Origin: Scatolibacter rhodanostii
GTDB lineage: Bacteria; Bacillota; Clostridia; Oscillospirales; Acutalibacteraceae
NCBI RefSeq assembly: GCF_900197595.1
Contig: NZ_FZLO01000001.1
Span: 558,001 to 622,000 of the forward strand
Direction: 5' to 3'
DNA: 64,000 nucleotides
In this document: positions 9,342-17,851 of the stretch, one piece after another
How the letters are laid out: each line of letters begins with the position of its first letter
How positions within the stretch are numbered: position 1 is the first letter of the stretch
The notes under the pieces: model-generated
Seen by the model: the letters and a program-made list of their open reading frames with translations, nothing else
Database searches by the model: none
What the model was told of the DNA's origin: nothing
Made by a program: the position numbers and the translations under genes

Positions 9342-10652
9342 ATGGACAGCCAAAAAATCAGAAAAATCTCGGCAACTTTTATTGGTGTTTTGCTCTTGAT
9401 TTATGTGGCCTATCAATTTCATATGGCAACAAAAAAGGGTATGGAGACCGAAACTGTCACTTATGCTTCTGTAGAAGATTCCATTCAGGTAAAGGCTTTG
9501 GCCTTGCGTGAAGAAACTGTAATTGAAGGCAGTGGCACTGGGTTATTAAGTTATGTTGTAGCCGATGGCACGAATGTAAGTAAAGATAGTGTTATCGCGC
9601 AAACTTATCCCAATGAAGCTGGTGCTGCTGCACAAACGCAATTATCTCGATTAGATAGTGAAATTTCAGTATTAGAAAAACTGCTTTCTCCGGGTGACAA
9701 TTATATATCTAATCCTGGGTTAATTGGTACTCAGATTTATACGGCACTAGATGAACTTTGTCAGGTTGTTCCATCTGGTGATTTTTCTAATCTATCCACA
9801 AAACGTGATACTTTTCATCTTGCTTTAAGTCGAAAAAATATTATTGCGGGCTTTGAAAAAACAGAAGACTATTCTACCCGCTTAGATACGCTTAAGTCCG
9901 AAAGAGAAACGCTTTCGGCTACAGCAGAAAATAAAACAAATGAAATCACATCACCTGTAGCAGGCTATTTTTCTAATGAGTTCGATGGGTTTCAAAATCA
10001 ACCATCGCTTGAAGAAATTAAATCTTTGTCTGTCGAAGAGATAAAAGCCTTAATGGAAAAAGAAAAAAAATCTGTTTCTGAAAATACAGTTGGCAAAGTT
10101 ATTACCGGTTTCAATTGGTACTTTGTTGCTGTTCTTTCAAAAGAAGAAACTTTGAAAATGCAAGGATTGCAAAATGTAGACATCCAAATTCCGTTTTCTA
10201 CTACAGAAAAGATTCCAGCAGAAATTGTATATAAAACAAAGAACTCTGCCACTGGAGAAACAGCTTTCGTTTTTGCCTGCGATAACATGAGTCCTGAAAT
10301 TGCGAAAATCCGAAATGAAACTATTAAAATTACCTTGGCAACTTATCAAGGCCTTCTCGTTAATGAACGTTCTATTCTATTTGAAGATTATGAAGAAAAA
10401 CGTTATAATAAAGAAACCGACACTACTGAAAGTATTATGCACGAAAAAGTGAAGGGTGTTTATATTAAGAACGGTGCTAAAGTGAAATTTGTGCAGATTT
10501 TTTCAGATAAAACGATGAATGGGTATGCCATTTGTAAAACAACTCTTTCAGAGGAAGAAGAAAATCTACTTGTAACTGGTTCAACAATAAGGCTGTACGA
10601 CGAAGTCATCATGGGAGGTACAGATTTATATGACGGAAAACTTATTCTCTAA
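9342..10652 (+). CDS. HlyD-like membrane-anchored protein of unknown role
   Basis: An N-terminal transmembrane segment (about residues 10-28) is followed by an extracytoplasmic region with a barrel-sandwich-like start (VADGTNVSKDSVIAQTYPNE), a helical stretch (about 95-200), and a second lipoyl-like half (ITSPVAGYFSNEFDG). This layout resembles HlyD/membrane-fusion adaptors. No transporter partner is adjacent. It lies between miaA and the yggS-sepF-ylmH-divIVA group, so a cell-envelope or division-linked job is possible (inference). The start ATG 9342 comes 2 bp after the miaA stop. yggS begins inside its last codons. Confidence 0.6.
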   Translation: MDSQKIRKISATFIGVLLLIYVAYQFHMATKKGMETETVTYASVEDSIQVKALALREETVIEGSGTGLLSYVVADGTNVSKDSVIAQTYPNEAGAAAQTQLSRLDSEISVLEKLLSPGDNYISNPGLIGTQIYTALDELCQVVPSGDFSNLSTKRDTFHLALSRKNIIAGFEKTEDYSTRLDTLKSERETLSATAENKTNEITSPVAGYFSNEFDGFQNQPSLEEIKSLSVEEIKALMEKEKKSVSENTVGKVITGFNWYFVAVLSKEETLKMQGLQNVDIQIPFSTTEKIPAEIVYKTKNSATGETAFVFACDNMSPEIAKIRNETIKITLATYQGLLVNERSILFEDYEEKRYNKETDTTESIMHEKVKGVYIKNGAKVKFVQIFSDKTMNGYAICKTTLSEEEENLLVTGSTIRLYDEVIMGGTDLYDGKLIL

Positions 10653-11346
10653 AAGCCAACAAATTTTTGATGAAAATTATAAAACTATAAAAGAAAAAAT
10701 TGCATTGGCGGCTAAAAAATCAGGTAGAAAGTCAGAAGATATTACACTTTTGGCGGCCACAAAAACTGTTCCTGTCGAAATCATTAATCATGCCATCCGG
10801 TCAGGAATTTCTTGTATCGGTGAGAATCGTGTGCAGGAATTTCAAGAAAAATATGATCGGTTGGATTCTTATTGTGATAAACATTTTATTGGGCAATTAC
10901 AAACAAATAAGGTAAAATATTTGATTGGAAAAGTTAGTTGTATCGAATCTGTAGATAGCCTAAAACTAGTCAAAGAAATTTCACGCCTGTCTGCTCAGAT
11001 GGATGTCACGACCAATATTTTAATTGAAGTTAACATCGGTCGTGAAGCAAACAAAGGTGGCATTATGCCAGAAAATCTTTTGGATTTTGTTGATGAAGCT
11101 CGTCAATATCCCCACATAACGGTAAATGGTCTCATGGCAATTCCTCCAATTTGTGAAGATTCAAACGATTTGACGCCATTTTTTTCACAGATGAATCAAT
11201 ATTATGTTGACATCCGAGACAAAAAATTAGATAATGTATGCATGCAACACTTGTCAATGGGGATGTCTGGTGATTTTGAACTAGCCATTGAACAAGGGGC
11301 TACTATTGTGCGAATAGGATCGCTTTTATTTGGTGGTCGAAAATAA
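10630..11346 (+). CDS. yggS: YggS/PROSC-family pyridoxal-phosphate homeostasis protein
   Basis: This is a single-domain alanine-racemase-fold PLP-binding protein that buffers free PLP; it has no known enzymatic activity. Family motifs are LLAATKTVP (PLP lysine), IGENRVQEF, HFIGQLQTNKVKYL, EVNIGREANKGG, LSMGMSGDFELAIEQGAT and the VRIGSLLFG phosphate-binding end. ATG 10630 is preceded by GGGAGG (10615-10620) and overlaps the upstream gene by 23 bp. In Gram-positives the gene is usually next to sepF, as here. Confidence 0.95.
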   Translation: MTENLFSKSQQIFDENYKTIKEKIALAAKKSGRKSEDITLLAATKTVPVEIINHAIRSGISCIGENRVQEFQEKYDRLDSYCDKHFIGQLQTNKVKYLIGKVSCIESVDSLKLVKEISRLSAQMDVTTNILIEVNIGREANKGGIMPENLLDFVDEARQYPHITVNGLMAIPPICEDSNDLTPFFSQMNQYYVDIRDKKLDNVCMQHLSMGMSGDFELAIEQGATIVRIGSLLFGGRK

Positions 11347-11378
11347 CAATTACAGTCTTTGAAGTAGGGAGGCATAAA

Positions 11379-11861
11379 ATGTCGCTTAAAGATAAATTCC
11401 AAAATTTTTGGAGTGTGCCGGAAGATGAGTTAGAAGAGGAACTGGAAGAAGAGATTCCAGAACAAGAAGAAACTTCTAGAAGATTATCTTTCTTTAGCGG
11501 CAATTCTCGCCATAATGACACGAGCAGCCACACGCAAAGAAATGAAAGCGAAGTCAATAACGTTGTCAATATTAGTGGAAAAACCAAGGTAAAAGTGGCT
11601 TTATTTAAACCAGTCAGTTTTGGAGAAGAAACTAGAGTTATTGCTGATGAATTGATTCAAAAACACACTGTTATTGTAAATCTTGAGGCAACAGAGCGTG
11701 AAACCTCTCGTCGAATCATTGATTTTTTAAGCGGTGTGGCTTATGCGTATGGCGGCAGCATTAAAAGAATTGCCTCAGGAACATTCATTATAATTCCATA
11801 TAATGTAGACTTAAAAGGCGATAGTGTGGTCGAAGAAATTGAAAATGGAAACTATTTTTAA
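11379..11861 (+). CDS. sepF: Cell division protein SepF
   Basis: SepF polymerises at the division ring, binds the FtsZ C-terminus and anchors it to the membrane. The first residues form the amphipathic membrane anchor (SLKDKFQNFWSV). An acidic linker follows, then the conserved core with KVALFKPVSFGEE, VNLEATERETSRRIIDFLSG and the GGSIKRIASGTFIIIP end. The stop overlaps the ylmH start (TAATGA), indicating translational coupling. The 160 residues are typical. Confidence 0.95.
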   Translation: MSLKDKFQNFWSVPEDELEEELEEEIPEQEETSRRLSFFSGNSRHNDTSSHTQRNESEVNNVVNISGKTKVKVALFKPVSFGEETRVIADELIQKHTVIVNLEATERETSRRIIDFLSGVAYAYGGSIKRIASGTFIIIPYNVDLKGDSVVEEIENGNYF

Positions 11862-12604
11862 TGAAAAATAACATTTTGTCTGCGCAAATCAGAGATAGTC
11901 TTACTATTGCAGAAAAACGGCCGCATTTTATTGGCTTTTTAACAGAAGCTGAGATTGCTGAGGCGGAGTTGGAATTAAAATATAACACAAATGAAGAGAT
12001 ACAGATTATGTTTTGGGGTGGCCACGAACAGGCTAAGCGAAAATTTTTAGGATTATTTCCATTTTTCACAGAACCAAGTGAAGAAAATTTTCCGATTCAA
12101 CCCATTACTTTTACTTTTTCTAAGTTGTATCCGCTTACACACAGTGATTTTTTAGGAAGTTTTATGGCTTCAGGCGTTGAAAGAGATACCATCGGCGATA
12201 TTTTAATTGAAGATGGGCGGTGCGTTGCTTTTCTAAGAGAAGAAATTTCTCCATACTTTCAATCCAATATTCAAAAGGTCGGCAAAGTTTCTGTACAAAT
12301 GAACTCTGGCTTTTCTGGAGATTTGCCAATTGTAGACCATTTTGAAGAAATCACCGGTGTAGTTTCATCGGCAAGGCTAGACTGTATTATTGCATTTTTA
12401 ATTCGTCAAAGTCGGGAAAAATCCGCAAATTTTGTCAAATCAGGATACGTTTCCGTTAATCATAGAGAAATTTCAGCAGGCGCTAAAACAGTACAAGAGG
12501 GTGACGTCGTTTCTATTCGTAAAAGCGGTCGTTTCTTAATTGATCAATTGGGTCCTAATACATCAAAAGGACGTATGAAAATTCGCTGCCGAAAGTACAA
12601 ATAA
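11861..12604 (+). CDS. ylmH: S4-domain RNA-binding protein YlmH
   Basis: YlmH is an RNA-binding protein of the Gram-positive division cluster; members have been tied to division and to rescue of stalled large ribosomal subunits. The N-terminal half is the YlmH-specific domain, and the C-terminal S4 domain spans about residues 170-240 (RLDCIIAFLIRQSREKSANFV, then VNHREI and GDVVSIRKSGRF). Its ATG shares a base with the sepF stop. The 247 residues are near the family norm of about 255. Confidence 0.92.
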   Translation: MKNNILSAQIRDSLTIAEKRPHFIGFLTEAEIAEAELELKYNTNEEIQIMFWGGHEQAKRKFLGLFPFFTEPSEENFPIQPITFTFSKLYPLTHSDFLGSFMASGVERDTIGDILIEDGRCVAFLREEISPYFQSNIQKVGKVSVQMNSGFSGDLPIVDHFEEITGVVSSARLDCIIAFLIRQSREKSANFVKSGYVSVNHREISAGAKTVQEGDVVSIRKSGRFLIDQLGPNTSKGRMKIRCRKYK

Positions 12605-12618
12605 GGGGGAGTCGTAAT

Positions 12619-13704
12619 ATGTTAACAATAAGAGAAATTAATGAAATTAGTTTTGGAAAAGCAGGGTTCTCAGGATATAAACCTGAAGATGTAGATAATT
12701 TTATCGATTCTGTTGTAGAATCTTTCACACAAATGGAAGCCGAAAAAGAAACCTCATCTAGAAAGGTAGCAGAATTAACATCTAGAAATTCTGAATTACA
12801 AAACAAGCTTTCGATTCTAGCTGAAAAAATAGAATCTTATCGTAAAGATGAAGATGGTATTAAGGATGCTCTTATTGCTGCTCAAGTTTCTGCTCGCGGA
12901 ACGGTGAAAGATGCTGATAAAAAGGCTGAAATCATTCTGGCCAATGCTGATCATCAGGCGAAAAGCATGCTTTCTGAAGCAGAAAAAGAACGTAACCATC
13001 TTGTAGAAGATGCAAGAGAAGAAGCTGCCCAAATGGCAAGACTTTATGCCGGACAAATAGAAGAGAAGAAAAAAGAGTTAGAAGAAGTTAAAAAGCAAGT
13101 TACTGCTTTTAGATCTTCTCTTCTTGAAATGTATAAAAAGCATTTAGACTGCATTAATCATATTCCCTCTTTCAGACATAAAGACAATAACATAAATGAA
13201 TCTGTGTCTACACAAGAAATAACTGAGCAAGAACAACCCGTGATAACTGCAGAAATGCAACTACCACAGCAGGCGATTATTTCGGAAGAATCTCCTCTGC
13301 AGGCTGAGCCAATCATTGCTGAACAGCAGCCCGTAAGTGAATCTAGCGATTTCGTTTCCCAAGAGTCCATTCCATCTAATATTCCGTATCGAGAAGAGCC
13401 GCAAACGCAGGTGCTGCCTAAACAACAACCCCTCTCTCAATCTACAAAACCTATACAAGTGGAAAGAACAGCTGTTCCACAGCATTCTACAAATCCGATG
13501 ATGCAAAAAGTAAACTATGCACAGGGTAAACGTCGTGCCCCAGCTCCTAATATACCAGATTTAACCTATGCTTCGGATGATTTAACTGATATTGGAATTA
13601 ACACAATGACTTTTAATAGTATTCCAGAATCTCTTCTAAATGAAAAAAAGACAGGCTACACAAATCTTGAGTTTGGTGAAGGTGTCGATGTCACCACCAG
13701 ATAA
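12619..13704 (+). CDS. divIVA: DivIVA-family cell-pole/septum protein
   Basis: DivIVA senses negative membrane curvature at poles and septa and recruits partners. The N-terminal lipid-binding motif (FGKAGFSGYKPEDVDNFID) is followed by a coiled coil to about residue 175 (KEKERNHLVEDAREEAAQ-type heptads). An unusually long Gln/Pro/Glu-rich, probably disordered tail spans about 190-330. At 361 residues it is about twice the size of the B. subtilis protein, the extra length being the tail. The start at 12619 follows AAGGGGGA. It sits immediately after ylmH, in the usual division-cluster order. Confidence 0.92.
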   Translation: MLTIREINEISFGKAGFSGYKPEDVDNFIDSVVESFTQMEAEKETSSRKVAELTSRNSELQNKLSILAEKIESYRKDEDGIKDALIAAQVSARGTVKDADKKAEIILANADHQAKSMLSEAEKERNHLVEDAREEAAQMARLYAGQIEEKKKELEEVKKQVTAFRSSLLEMYKKHLDCINHIPSFRHKDNNINESVSTQEITEQEQPVITAEMQLPQQAIISEESPLQAEPIIAEQQPVSESSDFVSQESIPSNIPYREEPQTQVLPKQQPLSQSTKPIQVERTAVPQHSTNPMMQKVNYAQGKRRAPAPNIPDLTYASDDLTDIGINTMTFNSIPESLLNEKKTGYTNLEFGEGVDVTTR

Positions 13705-13723
13705 CGACATTTTGGAGGATAAG

Positions 13724-14206
13724 ATGCCTTTTATTGTATTTGCTATATCATTGCTACTAATTGCTGTTGATCAAATAACAAAATATCTAATTGATTTACA
13801 CTTAAAACCTATTGGCAATTTTGAGGTAATTAAGAATTTTTTCAGTCTTGACTATCTTGAAAACAGAGGTGCTGCACTCGGGATTTTGCAAGATAAACGT
13901 TGGATTTTTATTGTATTAACTGCTCTTATTTGTGTTGCTATGCTTGTATTTCTTTTTAAATACAAACAGCATAATTTTTGGACATATACCTCCATCTGCT
14001 TGATTTTTGCAGGTGGAATTGGCAATTTAATTGATCGGATACTTCGTGGCTATGTTATTGATTTTCTCTATTTTCATTTTTTCCCTTATCGGTTTAACAT
14101 TGCCGATTGTTGTGTTACTGTCGGAGCTATTCTATTTGCAGTTGCTGTAATCATGTTTGAAAAGAAACAGAATGAAAAAGTGATAGAAGATGAAAAATCA
14201 GAATGA
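13724..14206 (+). CDS. lspA: Lipoprotein signal peptidase LspA
   Basis: LspA is the membrane aspartyl protease that removes signal peptides from diacylglyceryl-modified prolipoproteins. Four transmembrane helices are visible. The catalytic aspartates lie in GNLIDR and FNIADCCVTVG, and NRGAALGIL is conserved. The start is ATG 13724 with GGAGG at 13714-13718, giving 160 residues, standard for the family. An upstream in-frame ATG (13688) has no ribosome binding site and overlaps divIVA. Lgt, which acts one step earlier, is encoded at 19244; the GH5 lipoprotein at 60554 is a likely substrate. Confidence 0.95.
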   Translation: MPFIVFAISLLLIAVDQITKYLIDLHLKPIGNFEVIKNFFSLDYLENRGAALGILQDKRWIFIVLTALICVAMLVFLFKYKQHNFWTYTSICLIFAGGIGNLIDRILRGYVIDFLYFHFFPYRFNIADCCVTVGAILFAVAVIMFEKKQNEKVIEDEKSE

Positions 14207-15131
14207 GAACCTATGCAGTCGGTTAGAAATAACCTCAGATTCCGAAAAGCGCTTAGACAAATTGCTGACAGACAAAATTGACAATTTATCCCGTTCAGCT
14301 GTTCAACAATTAATTGAAGGTGGTTATGTCACAAATCGTGCTGGTAAAACACTTGCTAAGAGTGCTAAGGTTTTACCAGGTGAACTTATTTATGTTTGTA
14401 TACCGCAAGCTCAAGAAGTCGACATTTTACCAGAAAACATTCCTCTCGATGTTGTGTATGAAGATAACGATTTATTAGTGGTGAATAAACCAAAAGATAT
14501 GGTTGTCCATCCTGCACCTGGACACGCAACGGGTACTCTGGTAAATGCTTTGATGTTTCATTGTCAAAGTTCACTGTCTGGCATTAATGGTGTATTGCGT
14601 CCAGGCATTGTCCATCGCATTGATAAAGACACCAGCGGGCTTCTAATTGTAGCTAAAAATGATTTGGCTCATGTCGGTTTGGCTACTCAAATACAAAAAC
14701 ACAGCTTTAGTAGACAATATCAAGCCATCGTTTATGGTAACGTAAAAGAAGATGCAGGTACAATTTCTGCGCCAATCGGCAGACACCCTGTAGACAGAAA
14801 AAAAATGGCAGTGATTACTTCTTCATCAAAAGCGAGACATGCTGCCACTCATTTTGACGTTGTAAAAAGATATGATGGTTTTACCTATGTGAAATTAACA
14901 TTAGAAACCGGTAGAACACATCAAATTCGTGTTCACATGGCTTATATTGGGCATCCTGTTGCTGGTGATCCTGTATATGGGCCTAAAAAAGTAATCACTT
15001 CTTTGAATGGACAATGTTTGCACGCTGGACATATCGGATTTGTGCACCCACGAACAGGCGAGCAATTGACGTTTGATGCTCCGCTCCCGGAATATTTTCT
15101 AAAGTTTTTATCAAAACTGAAAGAGCGCTGA
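14190..15131 (+). CDS. rluD: RluD-family 23S rRNA pseudouridine synthase
   Basis: This is a pseudouridine synthase of the RluA/RluD family, which modifies uridines in rRNA. An N-terminal S4 domain (RLDKLLTDKI, SRSAVQQLIEGGYV) precedes the catalytic domain, which has the HRIDKDTSGLLIVAKN motif with the catalytic Asp and the GRTHQIRVHMAYIGHPVAGD segment. The length of 313 residues fits RluD and B. subtilis YlyB. The start overlaps lspA by 17 bp, and lspA-rluD adjacency is conserved in Firmicutes. The exact target uridines cannot be read from sequence. Confidence 0.92.
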   Translation: MKNQNENLCSRLEITSDSEKRLDKLLTDKIDNLSRSAVQQLIEGGYVTNRAGKTLAKSAKVLPGELIYVCIPQAQEVDILPENIPLDVVYEDNDLLVVNKPKDMVVHPAPGHATGTLVNALMFHCQSSLSGINGVLRPGIVHRIDKDTSGLLIVAKNDLAHVGLATQIQKHSFSRQYQAIVYGNVKEDAGTISAPIGRHPVDRKKMAVITSSSKARHAATHFDVVKRYDGFTYVKLTLETGRTHQIRVHMAYIGHPVAGDPVYGPKKVITSLNGQCLHAGHIGFVHPRTGEQLTFDAPLPEYFLKFLSKLKER

Positions 15132-15142
15132 TAGGTGATTTT

Positions 15143-15550
15143 ATGAGGGAAGATAAGCAAGTGACGCTTTTGATCGGTGTAGGTCTTTTTTTTTGCATGC
15201 TTATTTTAGGATATGCCACCTTTTATGCTCAGCCCATTCAACTATATGCCGTGACCAATTCACCTGCTACCACTCAATCCGGTTTTGATGATACAACATG
15301 GAATTCAAGTGTTTCTTCTTTAGCAGAAACTAGCTTTTTAGAAGAAAATTTTAGGTTAATTAATATTAATACAGCTACGCTTTTGGAGCTTATGGAGCTT
15401 GAAGGCATAGGGGAAAGTACAGCTAAGAAAATCATTCAATATCGAGAAGAAAACGGACCCTTTTCAGAGTCAAGCGAACTTCTAAATATAAGTGGGATAG
15501 GAGAAAAAAAGTTTGCTTCTATTGAACCCTATGTGACGGTAAATGAATGA
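15143..15550 (+). CDS. ComEA-like helix-hairpin-helix membrane protein
   Basis: An N-terminal transmembrane helix (about residues 9-27) is followed by a Thr/Ser-rich linker. A ComEA-type tandem helix-hairpin-helix follows (about 70-133): ININTATLLELMELEGIGESTAKKI and LLNISGIGEKKFASIEPYV as two successive repeats. ComEA proteins bind incoming DNA at the cell surface during transformation. The SLBB domain of full-length ComEA is missing, and no comEB/EC is adjacent, so DNA uptake is a family-level inference. The start at 15143 follows TAGGTGA. Confidence 0.75.
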   Translation: MREDKQVTLLIGVGLFFCMLILGYATFYAQPIQLYAVTNSPATTQSGFDDTTWNSSVSSLAETSFLEENFRLININTATLLELMELEGIGESTAKKIIQYREENGPFSESSELLNISGIGEKKFASIEPYVTVNE

Positions 15551-15577
15551 ATATATAGATAAAAGGGAGTATTGGAA

Positions 15578-16285
15578 ATGAAAGTAATTGAAACCAAAAA
15601 TTATGATCAGTTGAGTCGAATTGCGGCACAGATGATTGGGGGGCAAATTCTACTTAAACCTGATTCTGTGTTAGGATTAGCCACCGGAAGTTCTCCGATT
15701 GGCACTTATAAACACCTTATTACGCAGTATGAAGAAGGCGTTTTGAACTTTTCAGCTGTAAGAACGGTAAATCTAGATGAATATTGTGGTTTAACGCAAA
15801 ATTCTGAGCATGGATATCGCTATTTTATGAATCATACTCTATTTAATCATGTTAATATTGATTTGAAAAACACCTTTGTCCCTATGGGTAATGCTGAAGA
15901 CCCAGAGCAAGAGTGTCTCCGCTATGAAAAATTGGTAGCAGATTTAGGTGGTATTGATCTGCAAATTTTAGGCATTGGACACAATGGGCATATCGGATTC
16001 AACGAACCCAGTGAAAGTTTTCCTTCTGAAACGCATATTGTTGATTTGGCGCAAAGTACAATAGATGCCAATTCACGTTTATTTGATGACCCAAATGATG
16101 TACCTAGGAAAGCAATTACCATGGGAATTGGTACCATTATTAAAGCGAAAAAAATTCTTTTAATTGCGGGTAGTGATAAAAGAGAAATCGTTGAGAAAGC
16201 AATCTATGGAAAAATTACGCCAGAAGTGCCTGCCTCTGTCTTACAACTTCATAGAGATGTGACAATCATTATCAGTGCAGAGTGA
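15578..16285 (+). CDS. nagB: Glucosamine-6-phosphate deaminase NagB
   Basis: NagB converts glucosamine-6-phosphate to fructose-6-phosphate and ammonia, feeding amino sugars into glycolysis. Motifs are GLATGSSPIGTY, NLDEYCGL with the catalytic Asp, GIGHNGHIGFNEP, and the late ITMGIGTIIKAKKILLIAG. ATG 15578 sits behind AAAAGGGAG; the TTG at 15572 is too close to that site. At 235 residues it is a short family member of the Gram-positive type. It is the last gene before a strong hairpin at 16310. No nagA is adjacent. Confidence 0.94.
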   Translation: MKVIETKNYDQLSRIAAQMIGGQILLKPDSVLGLATGSSPIGTYKHLITQYEEGVLNFSAVRTVNLDEYCGLTQNSEHGYRYFMNHTLFNHVNIDLKNTFVPMGNAEDPEQECLRYEKLVADLGGIDLQILGIGHNGHIGFNEPSESFPSETHIVDLAQSTIDANSRLFDDPNDVPRKAITMGIGTIIKAKKILLIAGSDKREIVEKAIYGKITPEVPASVLQLHRDVTIIISAE

Positions 16286-16309
16286 TTTTTCTTTGCTAAA
16301 TAGAACTAA

Positions 16310-16350
16310 CACAAAGAAGTACCTTTCCATAGCAAAGGTACTTCTTTGTG
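16310..16350. terminator. 17-bp perfect hairpin after nagB
   Basis: Arms 16310-16326 and 16334-16350 are perfect inverted repeats around the loop CCATAGC. There is no clear T tract, so termination may be weak or the stem may mainly protect 3' ends. Confidence 0.6.
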
Positions 16351-16515
16351 CATAAAACTCTATGGATCTATTTTTATTCTAGAATTCTGTAAGAACAGTA
16401 ATCTTATATCCACAAAATATTAGGCGCTTTTCGTTAAAAAGTTTGATTTTAGCCTTTCTTTTTTCAGATAAGAATAGAGAAAAAGTTTCTATAACCTTTT
16501 ATTTACTGTAAGATT

Positions 16516-16525
16516 GTGGTATACT
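16516..16525 (+). promoter_or_regulatory. Possible extended -10 promoter for the M16 pair
   Basis: TGTGGTATACT contains a TG-n extended -10 ending at 16525, about 50 bp before the first M16 gene. No good -35 was found. Confidence 0.4.
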
Positions 16526-16574
16526 ATTCTATCAATAAGCATAATTATACAAACACTAAAAGTGGAGGAAAACA

Positions 16575-17828
16575 ATGTCTAAAATGAGTGTGCATCACAT
16601 CAGCGATGCGGTTAATTTGAACGTTCTATCTGATAGACGATTCAAAACAATCCGTATTTCAGTTAATATGTTGGTGCCAATGGAAAATGACACTGCTTCG
16701 GCTTATGGTATATTGCCACGAATCGTCACACGTGCTACTGAACACTACCCCGATTATACACAGCTTACACAAAAACTGGCTGACTTATATGGAGCTACAC
16801 TTGATTGCCACGTTTATAAGCTTGGTGGCTATCAAGGAATTTCTATTTTTGTAGAAGGAATTTCAAATCGTTATGCATTTGATCAGGAAGACATGGTAAG
16901 TGAACTTTGCAGTTTGCTTTTCAGTATTATTGAAAATCCTCTAAAAGACAAGGATGGCCTTCTAATTAAAGATAATTTTTTACAAGAAAAGAGGCAAGTT
17001 CTAGAAGTCTTCGACTCTGAATTTAATGATAAAATATATTATGCCCAAAAAAAAGCGCAGGAAATTCTATTTGACGGCAAACCCGAAGGTCTTAATCGTT
17101 ATGGGACGAGAGAACAAGTAGAGAATTTAACTTTAGAAGACGTCTCGTCTGCTTGGGACAAATTATTAAGAACAGCTAAATTTGAAGTTTTTATTTTAGG
17201 AGATTGTAAATTCGATCAAAAGGTTTTTAACAGGACTTTTGCTTCTCTTGGCCAGCATCAATCTTACCAGCCTGAAAAGATTGATACGCTAGTGATAAAA
17301 GATGTAACAGATGATATGCCTTTATCACAATCAAAACTAGTTATGGGATTTACCGCTGATGCTGAATTTGGGGAAAGTGATGCTTTCAAGCTCATGGCTG
17401 CTGTTTATGGTGGTACCCCCAGTTCAAAACTTTTTGCCAATGTGAGAGAAAAAATGAGTCTTTGCTATTATTGCTCATCCGCTTTTGATGCCAATACAAA
17501 TACTATGTTTGTACAAAGCGGTGTAGAAACTGAAAATATAGAAAAAGCACGCAAAGCAATCTTAGAACAACTTGAGCATGTGAAAACAAGCAATATAACA
17601 GAAGAAGAAATACAATCGGCCAAATTGGCTATTAGTAACTCCTATCGTTCTGTCAATGACTCTTTAGAAGCAATGGAAAACTGGTATTTATCACAAGTCT
17701 TCCGTCCTTCCGTTAAATCTCCTGAAGAAGCTGTCACTTCTATCGAAAAAATAGCAAAAGAGGAGATTGTCTCAGCTGCAAATCATCTTACTTTAAATAC
17801 AGTTTACGTATTAAAAGGCAATGCATAA
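16575..17828 (+). CDS. M16 peptidase-like protein without zinc motif (YmfF type)
   Basis: The M16 (insulinase/processing peptidase) fold is evident across 417 residues, but the HxxEH zinc motif is absent, as in the inactive partner of M16 pairs. B. subtilis has a comparable YmfF/YmfH pair, where such genes have been tied to EF-P 5-aminopentanol modification. The active-looking partner follows after 23 bp. The likely role is the non-catalytic half of a heterodimeric peptidase (inference). The start at 16575 follows AGTGGAGG. Confidence 0.8.
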   Translation: MSKMSVHHISDAVNLNVLSDRRFKTIRISVNMLVPMENDTASAYGILPRIVTRATEHYPDYTQLTQKLADLYGATLDCHVYKLGGYQGISIFVEGISNRYAFDQEDMVSELCSLLFSIIENPLKDKDGLLIKDNFLQEKRQVLEVFDSEFNDKIYYAQKKAQEILFDGKPEGLNRYGTREQVENLTLEDVSSAWDKLLRTAKFEVFILGDCKFDQKVFNRTFASLGQHQSYQPEKIDTLVIKDVTDDMPLSQSKLVMGFTADAEFGESDAFKLMAAVYGGTPSSKLFANVREKMSLCYYCSSAFDANTNTMFVQSGVETENIEKARKAILEQLEHVKTSNITEEEIQSAKLAISNSYRSVNDSLEAMENWYLSQVFRPSVKSPEEAVTSIEKIAKEEIVSAANHLTLNTVYVLKGNA

Positions 17829-17851
17829 CAATATTGTTATGGGAGGAATAT

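Noticed and set aside
16310-16350. Inverted repeat as a transposon end or CRISPR repeat
   Set aside because: It is a single perfect hairpin right after nagB with no transposase, no second copy and no spacer pattern.
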